Positions 41,539 to 53,256 of a DNA stretch of 64,000 nucleotides are shown here, piece by piece. Location: the NCBI GenBank assembly GCA_965112735.1, contig OZ218951.1, positions 2,356,001-2,420,000 on the forward strand. The letters are read 5' to 3'. The DNA is from Phaeosaccion multiseriatum (taxonomy: Eukaryota; Ochrophyta, other classes). Under the pieces are notes generated by a model. It was given only the letters and a program-made list of their open reading frames with translations. It was not told the origin of the DNA and ran no database searches. Position numbers and translations under genes: made by a program. Position 1 is the stretch's first letter. Each line of letters starts with the position of its first letter.

Positions 41539-43487
41539 TCACGAGACTTGTCGCTTGGTGTCGGGGAAGAGCAAGGCGTGAAAGCCGTGCACAAGAGTGA
41601 AGCACTCTTTGGCGCTGCTGCAGGTGAAGTCCAACGTTCTCTCGTCGAGGATGAGGGAGAAACTCCGGCACAGATCCCCGGGTGCCACGGCTCGCAACAA
41701 CGCCGTCCCTCGCAGCTCCTCCCCTCCCTCCGCCACGAATTCACTCGTGTCTGTATCTGTCCCTGCCCGGACAGACCGCACCGTGCTCATGTCGAAGGTT
41801 TTGTCCGGGGCACCCAAACTGGCACTCAAACTACCTCCACCACCGCTGCTGATTCCAGCAAGAGTCTGCTTGTGTTTAGGCTTGTACCATGCCAACGTGT
41901 GCGCACATGCGTCCTTGGAAGCCAACACACGGACCACCGACTTTCCGTTGCGGGAGTGCTTCGTCACTGGAATGCCCTCTCCCCTCAACAGACCTGCTAC
42001 GATCTGCGGAGCATCTCGGGCCTGCTCCCTCCGCTTCTCCAGCCCCGCTTCCCGTCTCTTCCTTGTGTTCTCCAGCTCCGCCCGGTTCTCCTCATCCACC
42101 TTGATTCGGATGCGCTCGGCCTCAATGGCCTGGAGTCTCTGTCTCTCATCCTGCTCGGCTTTGGCTCTCTTTGCCTCTCTTTCGGCGGCGATATGCTGCT
42201 TGATGACCTGTATGGAGAGCGCAGAAGAGAGTGGGAGAGAGAGAGCGGGAGAGGTCAGAGAGAAGGGGGGGAGGGGGGGGGTAAGAGCGTCGCCTGCAGT
42301 ACCAGCAGACAGTGGTCAGACTGGCGGTGTCAGTTCTGTCAGTTTGGTCAGACTCGTTCGCTGCGAAGGTTGAGCAACGGCAGGCACGACGGGCGGGAGC
42401 GGGTGATGACTGTCCTGTGACGCTCAGCCCTAGCCACCCACCCACCCATAGTGGAGGTTCCTCTATTATGCTCTTCCTGCTGGTGTGCCCGTCTCCATTC
42501 ATTGTCGACTCTCCATACGACGAATGGTCCACTTGCTCACTCACTCACTTCGTCTCTTTGCTTCTCCTGCAGCACAGGCGCTTCGAGTTTGCGAAAAGCG
42601 GCGAGTCTGTCCTTCACTCCCCCGGGAGATATCGACTTGTTTGCGTCCAGCACACTGCAACAAGACAACAAGATCGCGGGGGGGGGGGGGGAGGTAGCCA
42701 ACAGAGAGAAGAGGGAGAGAGAGCCAAATGCAATAAATGGCCGGGCCACAGGCAAATGGGGAGGGAGACGGCCGGAAGGTCACCGGAGAGGGGATAGATG
42801 CTACAAGCGAGAGAGAGGGGTAGGGGGCTTTGGGTGACGCCCCTGCCGAAGGCCAAACCAGCCGGGGTCGCAATGCCCCCCCAGGCCTGGGCCTACATCA
42901 CTACTTGAGAGATAGAGCGATGTGCTCATGAGTGAGTGAGGACGTGCCCGCCCCTCAGCAACTTTCCCCTCTTGTCGCCTCCCCACTCCCGCGCGTAAGT
43001 ACCTCATGTCGCTGGTGTACAAGGCGGACGCAACGGTCGTCTGCGGGGAGTCGCCGTCTGCTCTCCACATCTCCGCCTTGCGCTCCTGTTCCCGCCTTTC
43101 CAGCTCTAGCTCTCTCTGACGGCGGTCTTCCGTGGCCTTCTGGACAAGCTCCTCGGCCAGCGCTGCTCTGCGCTCCTTCTCCTCCACTTCTCTCGCCCGT
43201 CTATCCGCCTCTCTCTCGGCAATCGCCTCTTCCTGCTGCCGCCTCTCGAGGAGGGTCCGCTCCTTCCACGCCTCATCATACTTCGTCTCCTCACATGTCT
43301 TCCCCGACGGGTTCTCACTGCCCGCATTGCCTCTGAAGGGGCTTGAAGGCGCGGTTTTCCCAGGGCTGGGGCTCGGAGGCGCTCCTCCAGCGGATGCGAT
43401 ATTCAGCTTGCCAATCGCGGCCGTGACCGAGGCAACCTCCTCAGCCTCGCCACTCTTGCTGGCACTCTTTTTTTCCAGATCTGCCAT
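41539..43487 (-). CDS. coiled-coil protein with PH-like C-terminal domain
   Basis: Three minus-strand exons (43487-43003, 42654-42549, 42207-41539), 419 aa, all phases closing. The N-terminal 60 residues are Ser/Ala/Pro-rich. Residues about 70-160 and 200-250 are long charged heptad-like helices (ERRQQEEAIAEREADRRARE, then AKAEQDERQRLQAIEAERIR). The C-terminal 150 residues look like a pleckstrin-homology-type fold: GKSVVRVLASKDACAHTLAWY, FDMSTVRSVRAGTD, and the closing strand-helix SFSLILDERTLDF...ECFTLVHGFHALLF. PH-like domains bind phosphoinositides or proteins. The family is otherwise not recognised and the function is unknown. It converges on the EEP gene, with 294 bp between stop codons. 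Confidence 0.82.
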
Positions 43488-43638
43488 TCCTGGGAAGTGA
43501 AAAAGAAAAAAACGTTACGGAAAAATCGCTCAAATTTCCCCCCCCCCCCTACTTTAACACAGTTTTTACTATTGGATAGGCATCTCATCAATCTCAAAGA
43601 GCTATAAACGTCCCATTCTTTCTTATATAATATATTAC

Positions 43639-44777
43639 TCAAAGGGTGATACCCTTCCTGTTGGCAGCACGATGGCCCGCCAAGTTGAAGCCTGGAGGCA
43701 GCGGCAGGAAGGTGAACAGCTGCTCCAACAACCTCCCACCGTCGCCGGAAAAGTCGTCCTCCAACATAGTGACGCTCAGGTCGTACGCCAGCTTGATCAT
43801 GTTCGCCTGCACAGACGTCGACCCCGTCTCTGTCCCTGGCCATGCTGTCTCCTCTGTAGGTATTAGGCAGGATGGGCTGTGGGCCCTAGCGAGAGGCCCC
43901 AGACGAGAGCTCTGGAGCAGCAGGAGCAGCAGCTTCTTGACTCGAAAGCCCTGGTGCTTGAAGCGGAAGACGAGACGCTCCACCAGACCGCGGGCCTGGT
44001 CCTGCTGCTTCTTGGTCGCCCCAAAATCAGCTGCGAAGACGGGGTGGCACATGGCCGCCTTCAGGTCCAGACTGGAGCCCGGCAGCTCACGCGACGTGCA
44101 CGGCTGCTGTGGTTCAAAGCCAGAGCCAAAGCCAGAAACAAACTCAGAGGGAGCGGCGGGGGCGGGCGCTGTTGAGTAGTAACAAGAAGCTGTGGCTACT
44201 CTGGAAGGAGGCCCGCTTGCCGCAGACGGGCGCTGGTGGGGCGCTCGCTCGTGCTGCTCGGGCCCCTGCCGCTGCTGCCCCTGCCGCTGCTGCTGCTGCT
44301 GCTGATGTTGCTGATGTTGCTGGTGCCGCTCAAGTGATTGGCGCTGGCGCATCAAAGTCTGATGTCGAATGAAGTTCTCCTGCATCTCCTCCTGCGCCCG
44401 CTGCCGGTCTGCCTGCAGCGAATACTCTCGAGTCCGAGCTGCGGTCATGACCGGCATCATCCGCTGCTGCTGATGCTGATGTCCGACCTGCTGAGGAGGA
44501 GCAGCAGCAGGAGAAGAGGAAGAGAACCCCCCCCGCGCCAACTGCCGCGGCTGCAGCTGCTGCTGCTGCTGGGTGTGGGCGTGTTGGAGTCGTTGCTGCC
44601 CGTTAGGCCCCCTCCCCCTGGTCACGGAGGATCCATAATAGGACTCTGCCGCGGGCATACCCCCACGCTGCGCCACCACATGTGGGGTCGGTGCATGCCC
44701 CCCCTGGGGCGCCATAGTCGTCACGGGGTGGCGACTGCTGCCGGTGTACGCAACATCGCGATCATACTGCTGCTGCC

Positions 44778-44811
<34 letters not shown>

Positions 44812-45403
44812 AGAGTAGGCGTAGGCGTCCCCGCCCTCACCTCTCCTTCCCTCCCTGTACCCGAATGGACTAATGTGGGCGACTCTCGGCGACGGCACGG
44901 GCTTCCTCGTAAAGAGCTCTTGGACGTCGTTCTCACCCTCTTCGACTTGCGGTGCTGCTACCGGCAGTCGTGCCAAAGACAAGGAATGGCTTCGCCGCTG
45001 CTGCTCTACCTCCTCATGGTGGTGATACGGTGACACGCGTTGTTGCTGGCGTGGAGTCATCTGCTGCTGCTCGTGCCTCTGCTGGCGCGGAGCAGGGGGG
45101 TGTGGGTTTCGCTGCTGCTGCTGCTGCTGATGTTGTTGGTGGTGATTGTGCTGCAGCAAAGGCCCCTGTGAACCAGCAGTGTGAGGGCCAGCAGCTGGGG
45201 GTCGATGTCGCTTCCCCGCCTGGTAGGCCCAGGCTTGTTCCGGCGGGGCAGAAGAACGAGCAGAAGCCCGGGCGTGCTGCTGCTGTAACACCGACTGATG
45301 CTCTCTCCTGAGAGCTCCCTCCCTCCAGCTGTCCCTGCGAGACCCGGCAGGCTCCTGGTCTGGATAGGAGGGCCCTGGGGCGTACTGCTGCTGAGCACGC
45401 GCT

Positions 45404-45435
<32 letters not shown>

Positions 45436-47911
45436 TTGCTGCCGCCCATAGTCTTGGGGGGGTGGTGAGTGCTGTGGGTGATGCTGTCGATGATGCTGCT
45501 GCTGTTGGTGCTGGTGGTGGTGGTTGTGGTGCTGGTGAAGGTGGGACGGCGGAAGGGGGCGATGCCGCGAGGAAGGAAACCCAGGGGTAGGATCGTAAAC
45601 CCCTCTTTGATGCTGCTGCTCCTGCTGCTCCTGCTGCTCCTGCTGCTGCTGCTCCCGGTACTGCCTCCGCTTGATCTCCAACACAGCCCGGTCTCTGAGC
45701 CACTGCTTGAGGCTGTTGTCTGTACTGCCAGTGCCCATCCCAACCCTCCCCATCGTCGCCGTCGGCGTCGTTGTTGCTTGCCCTCTATCCTCTTCCACCC
45801 CCTTCGCTGCTGCTGCTGCTGCTGTATCACCAACTGCTACACGTCTCCTATCTTCCGTGCCCCACCCGCCGCCGCCCTCGCCCTTCGCCTGGGCCTCGGC
45901 TGCCCTCTTCCCACTCGCCCACACGTCCATCACTAGATCAATGGCCACTTTCCGAGTGGCGTCTCTCAGACAAGCCGCGACTACGGCGCGATCCGAATCC
46001 ATAGGCTTAGGTGGCGCGACAGCAGCGGTACCGCCCCTCCGTGAACGAGACGGATCGACGACAGGCTTCGGTGATACAACAGCAGTGGTACCATCCTTGC
46101 GTCCACGAAACTTTCGCGCATACCCCTCTTGAGGATGACTACTCCGTGCCCCCACCATGTCGCGTCTCGTGTGAGCTTCCTGCCTCTCCCCCTCCTCCTC
46201 CTCCTCCTCCTCCTCCTCCTCCTCCTCCTCCTCCTCCTCCTCCTGCTGCTGCTGCTGCTGTTGTTGTTGTTGCTGCCACTGGTCCTCTTCGATCCACCTT
46301 CCAAATGATGGAGAAGTATGGGCATCATCGTCTCCGCTCTCGTCAGAGTCACCGCCAGCCCTCCACCACCTGCCATCGGCCCTTGGGCTGCTCTCCGCGC
46401 CGCCCTGGGGGAGACAGAGCTGAGGAGGCCGTGGCAGTACCACGCGCCGCTCGAGAGGAGGGCTCCTGTCTACTGCTGCCCCTCCTCGTCCTCGCCCTCG
46501 TCCTGCCCCCCCTCTCCCTCGCCCTCTCCCTCTCCCTCTCCCTCTTCCTCCCCTCCCTCCTCCTTCTTCTGGTGCTACTGCTGGTGGTGGCGGAGGTGAT
46601 GCTGGTGGTGCTACGCCCACTCCTCCCCCCCTCCCCCTCCCCCTCCCTCTCCCTCTGCCCCTCCCTCTGCCCCTCCCCCTCCCTCGTCCTCCTCCTCTTT
46701 GTGCGGCTGGTGCTGGTGCTGCTACTGACATGTCATCTCCGGTGCTGTCGCCCACTTGCCCGGCTGGTGATGCATCATTCTCATCGCGCCCTTCCTCGTC
46801 CGTTTGGAGAGTAGTGACGCTGCTGCTCGTCCTTCTCCTCTTCTTCCCCCTCCTCGATATCCCTCCGCCCTCCTCGTCCCTCCCCCTTGCCTCGCCCACG
46901 TCCTGCCCCCCCTCAGATGCAGTGCTGTCCTCCTCCTCGTCCTCCCCACCAACGTACTTGTCCTCTGCACAATCGTGGTGCCTCTCGCTACTCTCTTTCC
47001 TGGGCTGCCGTGACGTATATACACCTCCCCCCTGAAAATCCTCCGCTGCCTCCCTCACTTGCTTTCGGCGAAGAAAGTCCTTCGAGCTTACTTCTGAAGT
47101 TGCCCTCGCACCTTCACCCCCCCCGCCGCCCCTTCCCCTTCCCCGCAGGAGAGACGCTTCCAGAGCGCGTACGTGGTCATAAACAGAGCTCTCAGTCGAC
47201 AGGACCTAGGAAGGGAGGGGGTGGGGGGAGAGGGAGGGGTTTAATACGCCGTGCCGGAGTCCTGCATGGATGAGACTTTTCCGTGGGGGAATAAGGGAGC
47301 AGAGGAGGAGCGAAACCGACAGAGGCGCTGGAAAGCCTTAAGGCAACAACCGAGGCCAAATAAAACAAAAGTTGTCATGGCTAGGGGTGCTCATGCATGC
47401 ATGCTTAGACCACTCTGACTTGGCAGAGAGGCAACATCTTACTTGCTTACCATGGAGGTAAAAACTGCCGAGTCGCTTCCAGTCCCAATGGTACATGTTT
47501 CCAACCTGCTGTTGGTATCTTGCCCTTGGTGCCCTCCTCCTCCCTCCCCTCCTGCCTTGTTCTTCCAGCTGCCTCTCATCCTCGGTGGCAGGACCGAGCT
47601 TCGCTGTTGCTGGTGCTCTTCGCCCCCTCTGTGTACAGAAAGCGTGTTGCTACTGCCACTGTCTTGCTCTTGCTGCCCCTGCTGATGCTGCTGCTGCTCC
47701 TCCTCCTCCTGCTCCTCCTTCTGTTTCAGAAGCTCCTCCTTCTGTTTCAGAAGCTCCTCCTTCTGTTTCAGAAGCTCCTGCTTCCGCAACGCGATATTTT
47801 CCGCTCTGACCCTTCTCATATTCTCCATTCTCAACATCATCTTTGCTCTCTTCTCCTCCTCCGCCTTGAGCTTCGTCGCGGCGGCTTCATACTCACTGCT
47901 GCCCTCTCCTG

Positions 47912-47945
<34 letters not shown>

Positions 47946-48865
47946 CTTTCTCCTCTTTCTCTCGCCCTCGCCTACTGCTGTTGCTACGCCTGCTCCTGCT
48001 GCCGCCGCATCTGCTCGTCCACGCCCCCGCTTGGCTGTTTCCTTTCCCTTTGCGCCCGAGACTCTTGGTGACCCCCGAGACGAGGACGTTAAGCCGCGAT
48101 GGATATCCCCCTCCTGCCCTTCAAACCCTCCGATGTCCACACCAGAGTTGTTGCCCTCCTCCGCCCCGTCTGCGAATCTGGCGGGACGACCACAAGGCTT
48201 CCTCCCTCCAACTCTATTCAAGTGCGCGGAAGAAGACAAGGCCTGATCGCTGCTGTCCCCAGTCTTGTCCTCGGCACACGCTGCCACCCTAGTAGCAGCG
48301 ATTAGCAAAGCATTGAACACTCCCTGTCCTCCCTCTGACTTTTTAACCCTCTCAGCAGCAGCAGCAGCAGCAGCAATATCTGCCTTGCTCGGACGGCCTC
48401 GCTTCTTTCTGACTGGCGGGGTCGGAGGGGCAACAGCAGCCCGAGTGTGAAGCCTCTCTGTCGCCGCTGCTCCTGTTCCGCCATTCTTCTTTCGCACCCC
48501 TCCCCCCCCGTTGTACCCGCCCTTCAGCCCCCCTCTTTTGACCTCATCCTCCTCATACCGAAGATGCTCGTTATTCTCATCACTGTCTTCTCCTTTGTCG
48601 CCTCTACCACCACCACCCCCACATGCAGTCTTAGGAGGCAACTTATACAGCAAATTGTGCTGGATCTTGAGCTTCTCCGCCGCGCTTCCCCCCTTGGCCG
48701 CTCTTTTTTTATTTTTCCCCGCTCCCGCTCCCTCTCCTTCTGCTGCTGGTACTACTGCTGTGTCTCCTCCCTTATCGCGCGGGAGTCGCCGCTTTTGATC
48801 GCCCCCGCCCTCCCCCGTTCCTACCATGTCGACATTGGATAGGGCTCTCTTCGTCGCATGTCTCC

Positions 48866-48896
<31 letters not shown>

Positions 48897-49460
48897 CGCG
48901 CTGGTGGTGCTGCTACTGCGGCTGCCTCTTGACTCAAGAGAGTGGGGCACAGCGGCAGAAGACGATGAAAGACTTTTGCCCCTGCCCCCCAAGACACCAC
49001 TTGGTTGCGAAAAGGCCTTGTCGGTACTGTTGGCATTTTCCGGGCCACCCTTTGCGCTTCTCCCAGTGCCAGCTGCCTTTGACCCAAGAGAAGTGCGGCC
49101 TCCGGCCGGTTCTTGTCCCTTTCTCGATGGGTGATCCCTTCTCCCGCCCCTGCTACTTGAGGAGAGGGACTTCCCCTCCCTCCCCTCTCGCAATCCAGAA
49201 GCACTTTTATCCGACACATTCCCGTGTTGCGTTAACCCCCCCCCCCCCCCTTCCCTTCCTCGTCCTGCGTTCCTCCCTGGAGTACATCGGCCAACCTTTT
49301 TGGGCACATCTTTTGCTGATGAGAGAGTGCTGCCCGACCCCCCCGCCAACAACTTTTTGTGGGCCTTCTCGACGTGCTCCGTGAGCGTGCGCCCAACAGG
49401 ATAGCTTTCCATACAGAAGGGGCACTTTCCATACTCGATGCGGCCCCGCCGTTCTGACAT
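43639..49460 (-). CDS. very large polyQ protein with one C2H2 finger and an AT-hook
   Basis: Two minus-strand exons, 49460-47451 and 47205-43639, join in phase 0 (CCATG|GTAAGC, TTCCTAG acceptor), giving about 1,858 aa. The start is the first ATG of the frame. Near the N-terminus is one C2H2 finger, CPFCMESYPVGRTLTEHVEKAH (spacing C-x2-C-x12-H-x4-H). An AT-hook-like core (RKKRGRPSK) lies near 48390. A short exact repeat LLKQKEE occurs three times near 47700-47770. Exon 2 holds Arg/Gly-rich runs (46480-46700), a Glu run (46190-46245) and scattered polyGln and His-rich segments. The C-terminal 140 residues (DLKAAMCHPVFAADFGATKKQQDQARGLVERL...) look ordered but match nothing I know. It is probably a nuclear DNA- or RNA-binding protein, by composition only. 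Two separate genes remain possible, but the splice and phase evidence favours one. Confidence 0.75.
45822..45838 (-). repeat. dispersed 17-bp element, copy in the large polyQ gene
   Basis: Exact copy of AGCAGTTGGTGATACAG on the coding (minus) strand, followed by GCA codons. The frame here is GCA GTT GGT GAT ACA (AVGDT), different from the frame used in the gene at 59428. Confidence 0.8.
46190..46270 (-). repeat. (GAG)n then (CAG/CAA)n coding repeat
   Basis: Adjacent trinucleotide tracts encode polyGln then polyGlu in the large minus-strand gene. Confidence 0.85.
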
Positions 49461-51099
49461 GGCAGCACAGGCAGAGCTAATCCCAAACACCCCTCAGCCT
49501 TGACCTTCCGATCTTACACGTTCACTAGCTAATTCCTTTCACCTCCTTCAGGTGCCCCCCCTCTCTCTCCCCCGCCTCCTCAGCAAGTGTCTGTTCTGGG
49601 ACTGGTAGTACTTAAGCCGCTACACTAGGAGTATTAGAAAAGCGACTTGCGTTTTCACTTCTTTCTTCCTCCATTCGAAGGTTATGATCAACGTCGAATC
49701 CGATTCTCTCCTGCTGCGTCCCTGTCCTCCGCTTATTATTAGCTTGTAGATCGACGCTGAGGAGGCGTGGCGTGCACATACAGCGAAAGTCCTCTCCGCA
49801 GATGATCACGCAAAAAGGAAGGGGGGTTGAAACTTTCAATTTCGGGTACCGCTTCGCAAAGAAGCTTTCAGAAACGGTGGGAGGGGATAGAAAAAAAACA
49901 AAAAAAAAACAAAAAACCTGTGAGAGGGGTCTTTGGCTGGCTCTTCCGCGAGGAGGTCTGAGAAAAAAAAAAGGACAAGCAAGCACAATAAGCAAAAGAC
50001 CCACACGACAACAAGGAAGGCGCAGAAGGCAGGGCGTGGCGAGAGAAGGACAAGCGGCTCTAGCTAGTGTTGCTGCCTTGGCTGAGAGCGAGAGAACATA
50101 GGGGGAAAAGGCGGAAGGAAGGAAATTAATCTGGAGGACATGATGGTTGTAGCTGGCTGCAAGAAGCTACTAAAAGCAAGAAGAAGGTTGGGGCTAAACA
50201 AACACATAAAGAGCGTGTGGCTGTATTGTGAGAGGCAGGCTGAGCCTAGGCCTGCTGCTATCTGGCTGGTTTCCCTACTACTAATAAGGTCGGGCGGGGC
50301 GGGCGCCGCGGCGGCGGAGCGAGGAGCGGCGGGACTAGTGCCTAGTCTATGAATGCAGCCATGTATCTGCATAGACACTACTGAAAAACGGGGGGCTGTG
50401 GAGCTTAGAAGTGCCATCCAAGGGCCAGTCCATATCAGCGCGGCCTTGGCCGCTCTACAGCAGGCAGGCAGGCCGGGGGGGCTCGCTCAAGAAGCTCACC
50501 AGGCAAGACGCCAAAAATCCCGCTGGCCTGGCTGGTGAGCAGTAAAAGAAGAAGCAAGATCGTCAGGCAGGGGAGAGAAGGAGGATTGCTCAAGCAAGAT
50601 ATCCTGGGACTCCCAGTGGTGGGTGCTTGGAAATGAAGGAGGGGAGGAAGAAGAAGAAAAAAGCAAGATGATGATGGGGGAAAAAGGAGAGGAGAGCAGC
50701 AGCCCCGACAGCAGAGAGGAAGGCAGAGCGAAGAACCAAGCAAGAGCCAAGCAAGCAAGGCAGGGAGTGCCAGCCAGAGCGAGGACGAACACCACTAAGC
50801 AGCCAGCCTGCAACGACCAAGCAACGATGGTGCAGGCAGCCAAGCAGCCAAGCAATCAGTAGCTTTTTAGCTTTAGCTCAAGCAGCCAAGCAAAAAACTG
50901 AACCCAAGAAGGTGTAGCTACCCGTCGATCGATCGCTCCATTGCTCCATCGCGCAAGCAAGAGGCTGTGTTTGAAGAAGAAGAAGAAGAAGAAGGGGGGG
51001 GGGGAGTTTTTTTCTTCGTGTGTTGGTGTTCCGGGAATCACAGAAAATGCAGCGGCCAAAGGCGAATCTGTGCATTTGCGGCCATCGTGTGTGGTGCCA
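49461..51099. promoter_or_regulatory. long divergent intergenic region
   Basis: 1,639 bp between the divergent large polyQ gene and the S4-domain gene. Contents: poly-A interruptions near 49890-49915 and 49962-49971, a GC-rich patch (50288-50335, a run of GGC/GCG), and a stretch of loosely repeated CCAAGCAAGC/AGCAGCCAAGC sequence (50735-50895). The frame that leads into the S4 gene is open from about 50941 but has no ATG before 51100. No coding or RNA gene recognised; it probably holds two promoters and 5' UTRs. Confidence 0.45.
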
Positions 51100-53104
51100 A
51101 TGGTGCAGTGGCAACAGCAGCCTCCTGTGTTGCCACGGATTCGGAGAGCAGTAGTGGTTGCAGCAGTGGTTGCGCTGTTTGCAGATGGGGCGCTCGGGTT
51201 CTTAACCCCTTCAGGCTGTGGTTCTTGTTATAGGAGTAGTGGTAGTAGCGTTAGCAGTAGGGCGACTTTAGTGGCGTCCCCGGGAGTGCTTACAAGGTCT
51301 GCTCGGGCGGAGTCCCGCCGCGGAAAGGGAGGGGGGTTGGCAATGAAGGCCGGAGCTGGCGACTTGCTTCCCAGGGAGAAAATCATTAACACCGCTGGTG
51401 GGTTCCCGGGGATACGGTCTTTGGCCGAATAACACGCGCGACTGTGGGAAGGATATGCGTCAGGCTTAGCTACCACCCGGAAAGCATTGAATTTTCTCTC
51501 CCCGTGATGTCTCTTTTCTACCGTGGTGGTCTGCGCGCCATACAGTGCTCTGGCAACACAGAATGATTTGGCATCTCCATCCACCTCGTCCTCGTCCTTC
51601 ACTCCTCATCACTTGTCGTTGTCCGTGTCCATATTCCTCCGTCATCGGTCTCTACACAACAATCTCCTGGAATGCTACGCTACAGCCCACGAAGGGGTGG
51701 ACAAAGTTGTGGCGGTGAGTGAGTAGGTTAAAGGAAAGGGGAGCAAGGAACGAGAAAGGATGGACAGGGAGGCAAACAAAAGAGACGACCCAAGTCGAAA
51801 CGGGACAACAATGAAAAGGCGGTGACAAATGAGAGTGATAAAATACACCCACGCAACCACCAACCACCAACGCCCGCTCTCTCAGTATCCTCGGCATCCC
51901 ACACCCACACCCTCGCCCATCCACTGCCATCCCCGAACATACAGGCCCAAGTGCTGGACACTGCCGAGGCTGCTCTGAGGAACTGGGAGCTCTCAGGGAC
52001 GGACTTTCTCACGCCGCCGGAGTGCGCGGTGATGGAGAAGCTGTGCGCCCCTCTTGTGGATGTGGAGGTCAAGAGCTGGGGAGGGTTTCCACAGGTAGGT
52101 CAGATGTCAGACATCAAGGCCAGAGCGGGTCTGTGGGGAGGGAGGGAAGGAAGGAAGGAAGGAAGGGAGGGAGGGAGAGGGGGAGGAAGAGAGGAAGGGA
52201 GAGAAGAAGCAAGGGAGGGAAGGAGGGAGCGAAGGACGGAGGGAGGGAGGGAGTGGGTGAGTGCCGGAGGGAAGGAGGGAGAGCTGGGGAGGCTTTCCAC
52301 AGATAGATCAGAGGTCAGAGCAGGCCTGTGGAGTGAGAGAGCGAGGGAGAGAGAAGAGAGACAGAGAGAGGGTGTTGATGATTGCACGGGCATGTAGGAA
52401 CAGAGAGAGGGACGGAGAGAGGGGGAGAGAGTGAGGGGGAAAGAGAGAGGGGGGGGGGGGGGGGAGGAAACAGAGGAATGGGGGGAGAGAGGGAGGGAGG
52501 GAAAGAAGTAGAGAGAGAAAAAAGTATTGGCTGAGTGAGTGAGTGGGTGAGGAGGCAGAGGTGTACTGTGATCTGATCGCCATCCTATTTGATGGAGCCA
52601 TCTTCCTTCAGTGCGCCTCTCCCATCCCCCTTTATCTATGTTCATACTCTTTCCACGTCATCACATACCATCTTTCCCTCCTTCTGCTACTCCTGCCTGC
52701 TGCTGCTTGCTGCTGCTGCTGCTGCTGAACCACCAACCCCGCTACTTGCTGTCTCTCTCTTTCCCTCCTCTTCGGTGCCTCAGGCCGAGCGTAAGCGCCT
52801 CTTCTTCCACAGGGCAGACATGGACATGAGCGAGGTGCAAATGGAGGGCGTGGCGGCGCTGGTGAGGCAGTTGGAACTACGCTTGAGGCAGTTTGTCGCG
52901 ACCCATTTGACAGCTGTGGCTACCGCCATTGAGATACTTTGTAGACTACCTTTGCGACGAGAGCGAATGTCCATCGGTTTGCATTCGACGCTGGCCAAGT
53001 CACGTCTGTCTGTCCCATTAAACCCCTCTATCTATGGAACACGGACGGATCTGACCTCCTGTTGTTGCTTTTGCTGTTGTTGTTGTTGTTGCTGTTGCTG
53101 TTGC

Positions 53105-53179
<75 letters not shown>

Positions 53180-53220
53180 CTGTTGTTGTTGTTGTTGTTG
53201 TCGTTGTTGTTGTTGTTGTC

Positions 53221-53256
<36 letters not shown>

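Noticed and set aside
49461-51099. Possible non-coding RNA gene in the purine-rich stretch
   Set aside because: No box, stem or internal promoter pattern could be recognised; it is best left as intergenic.
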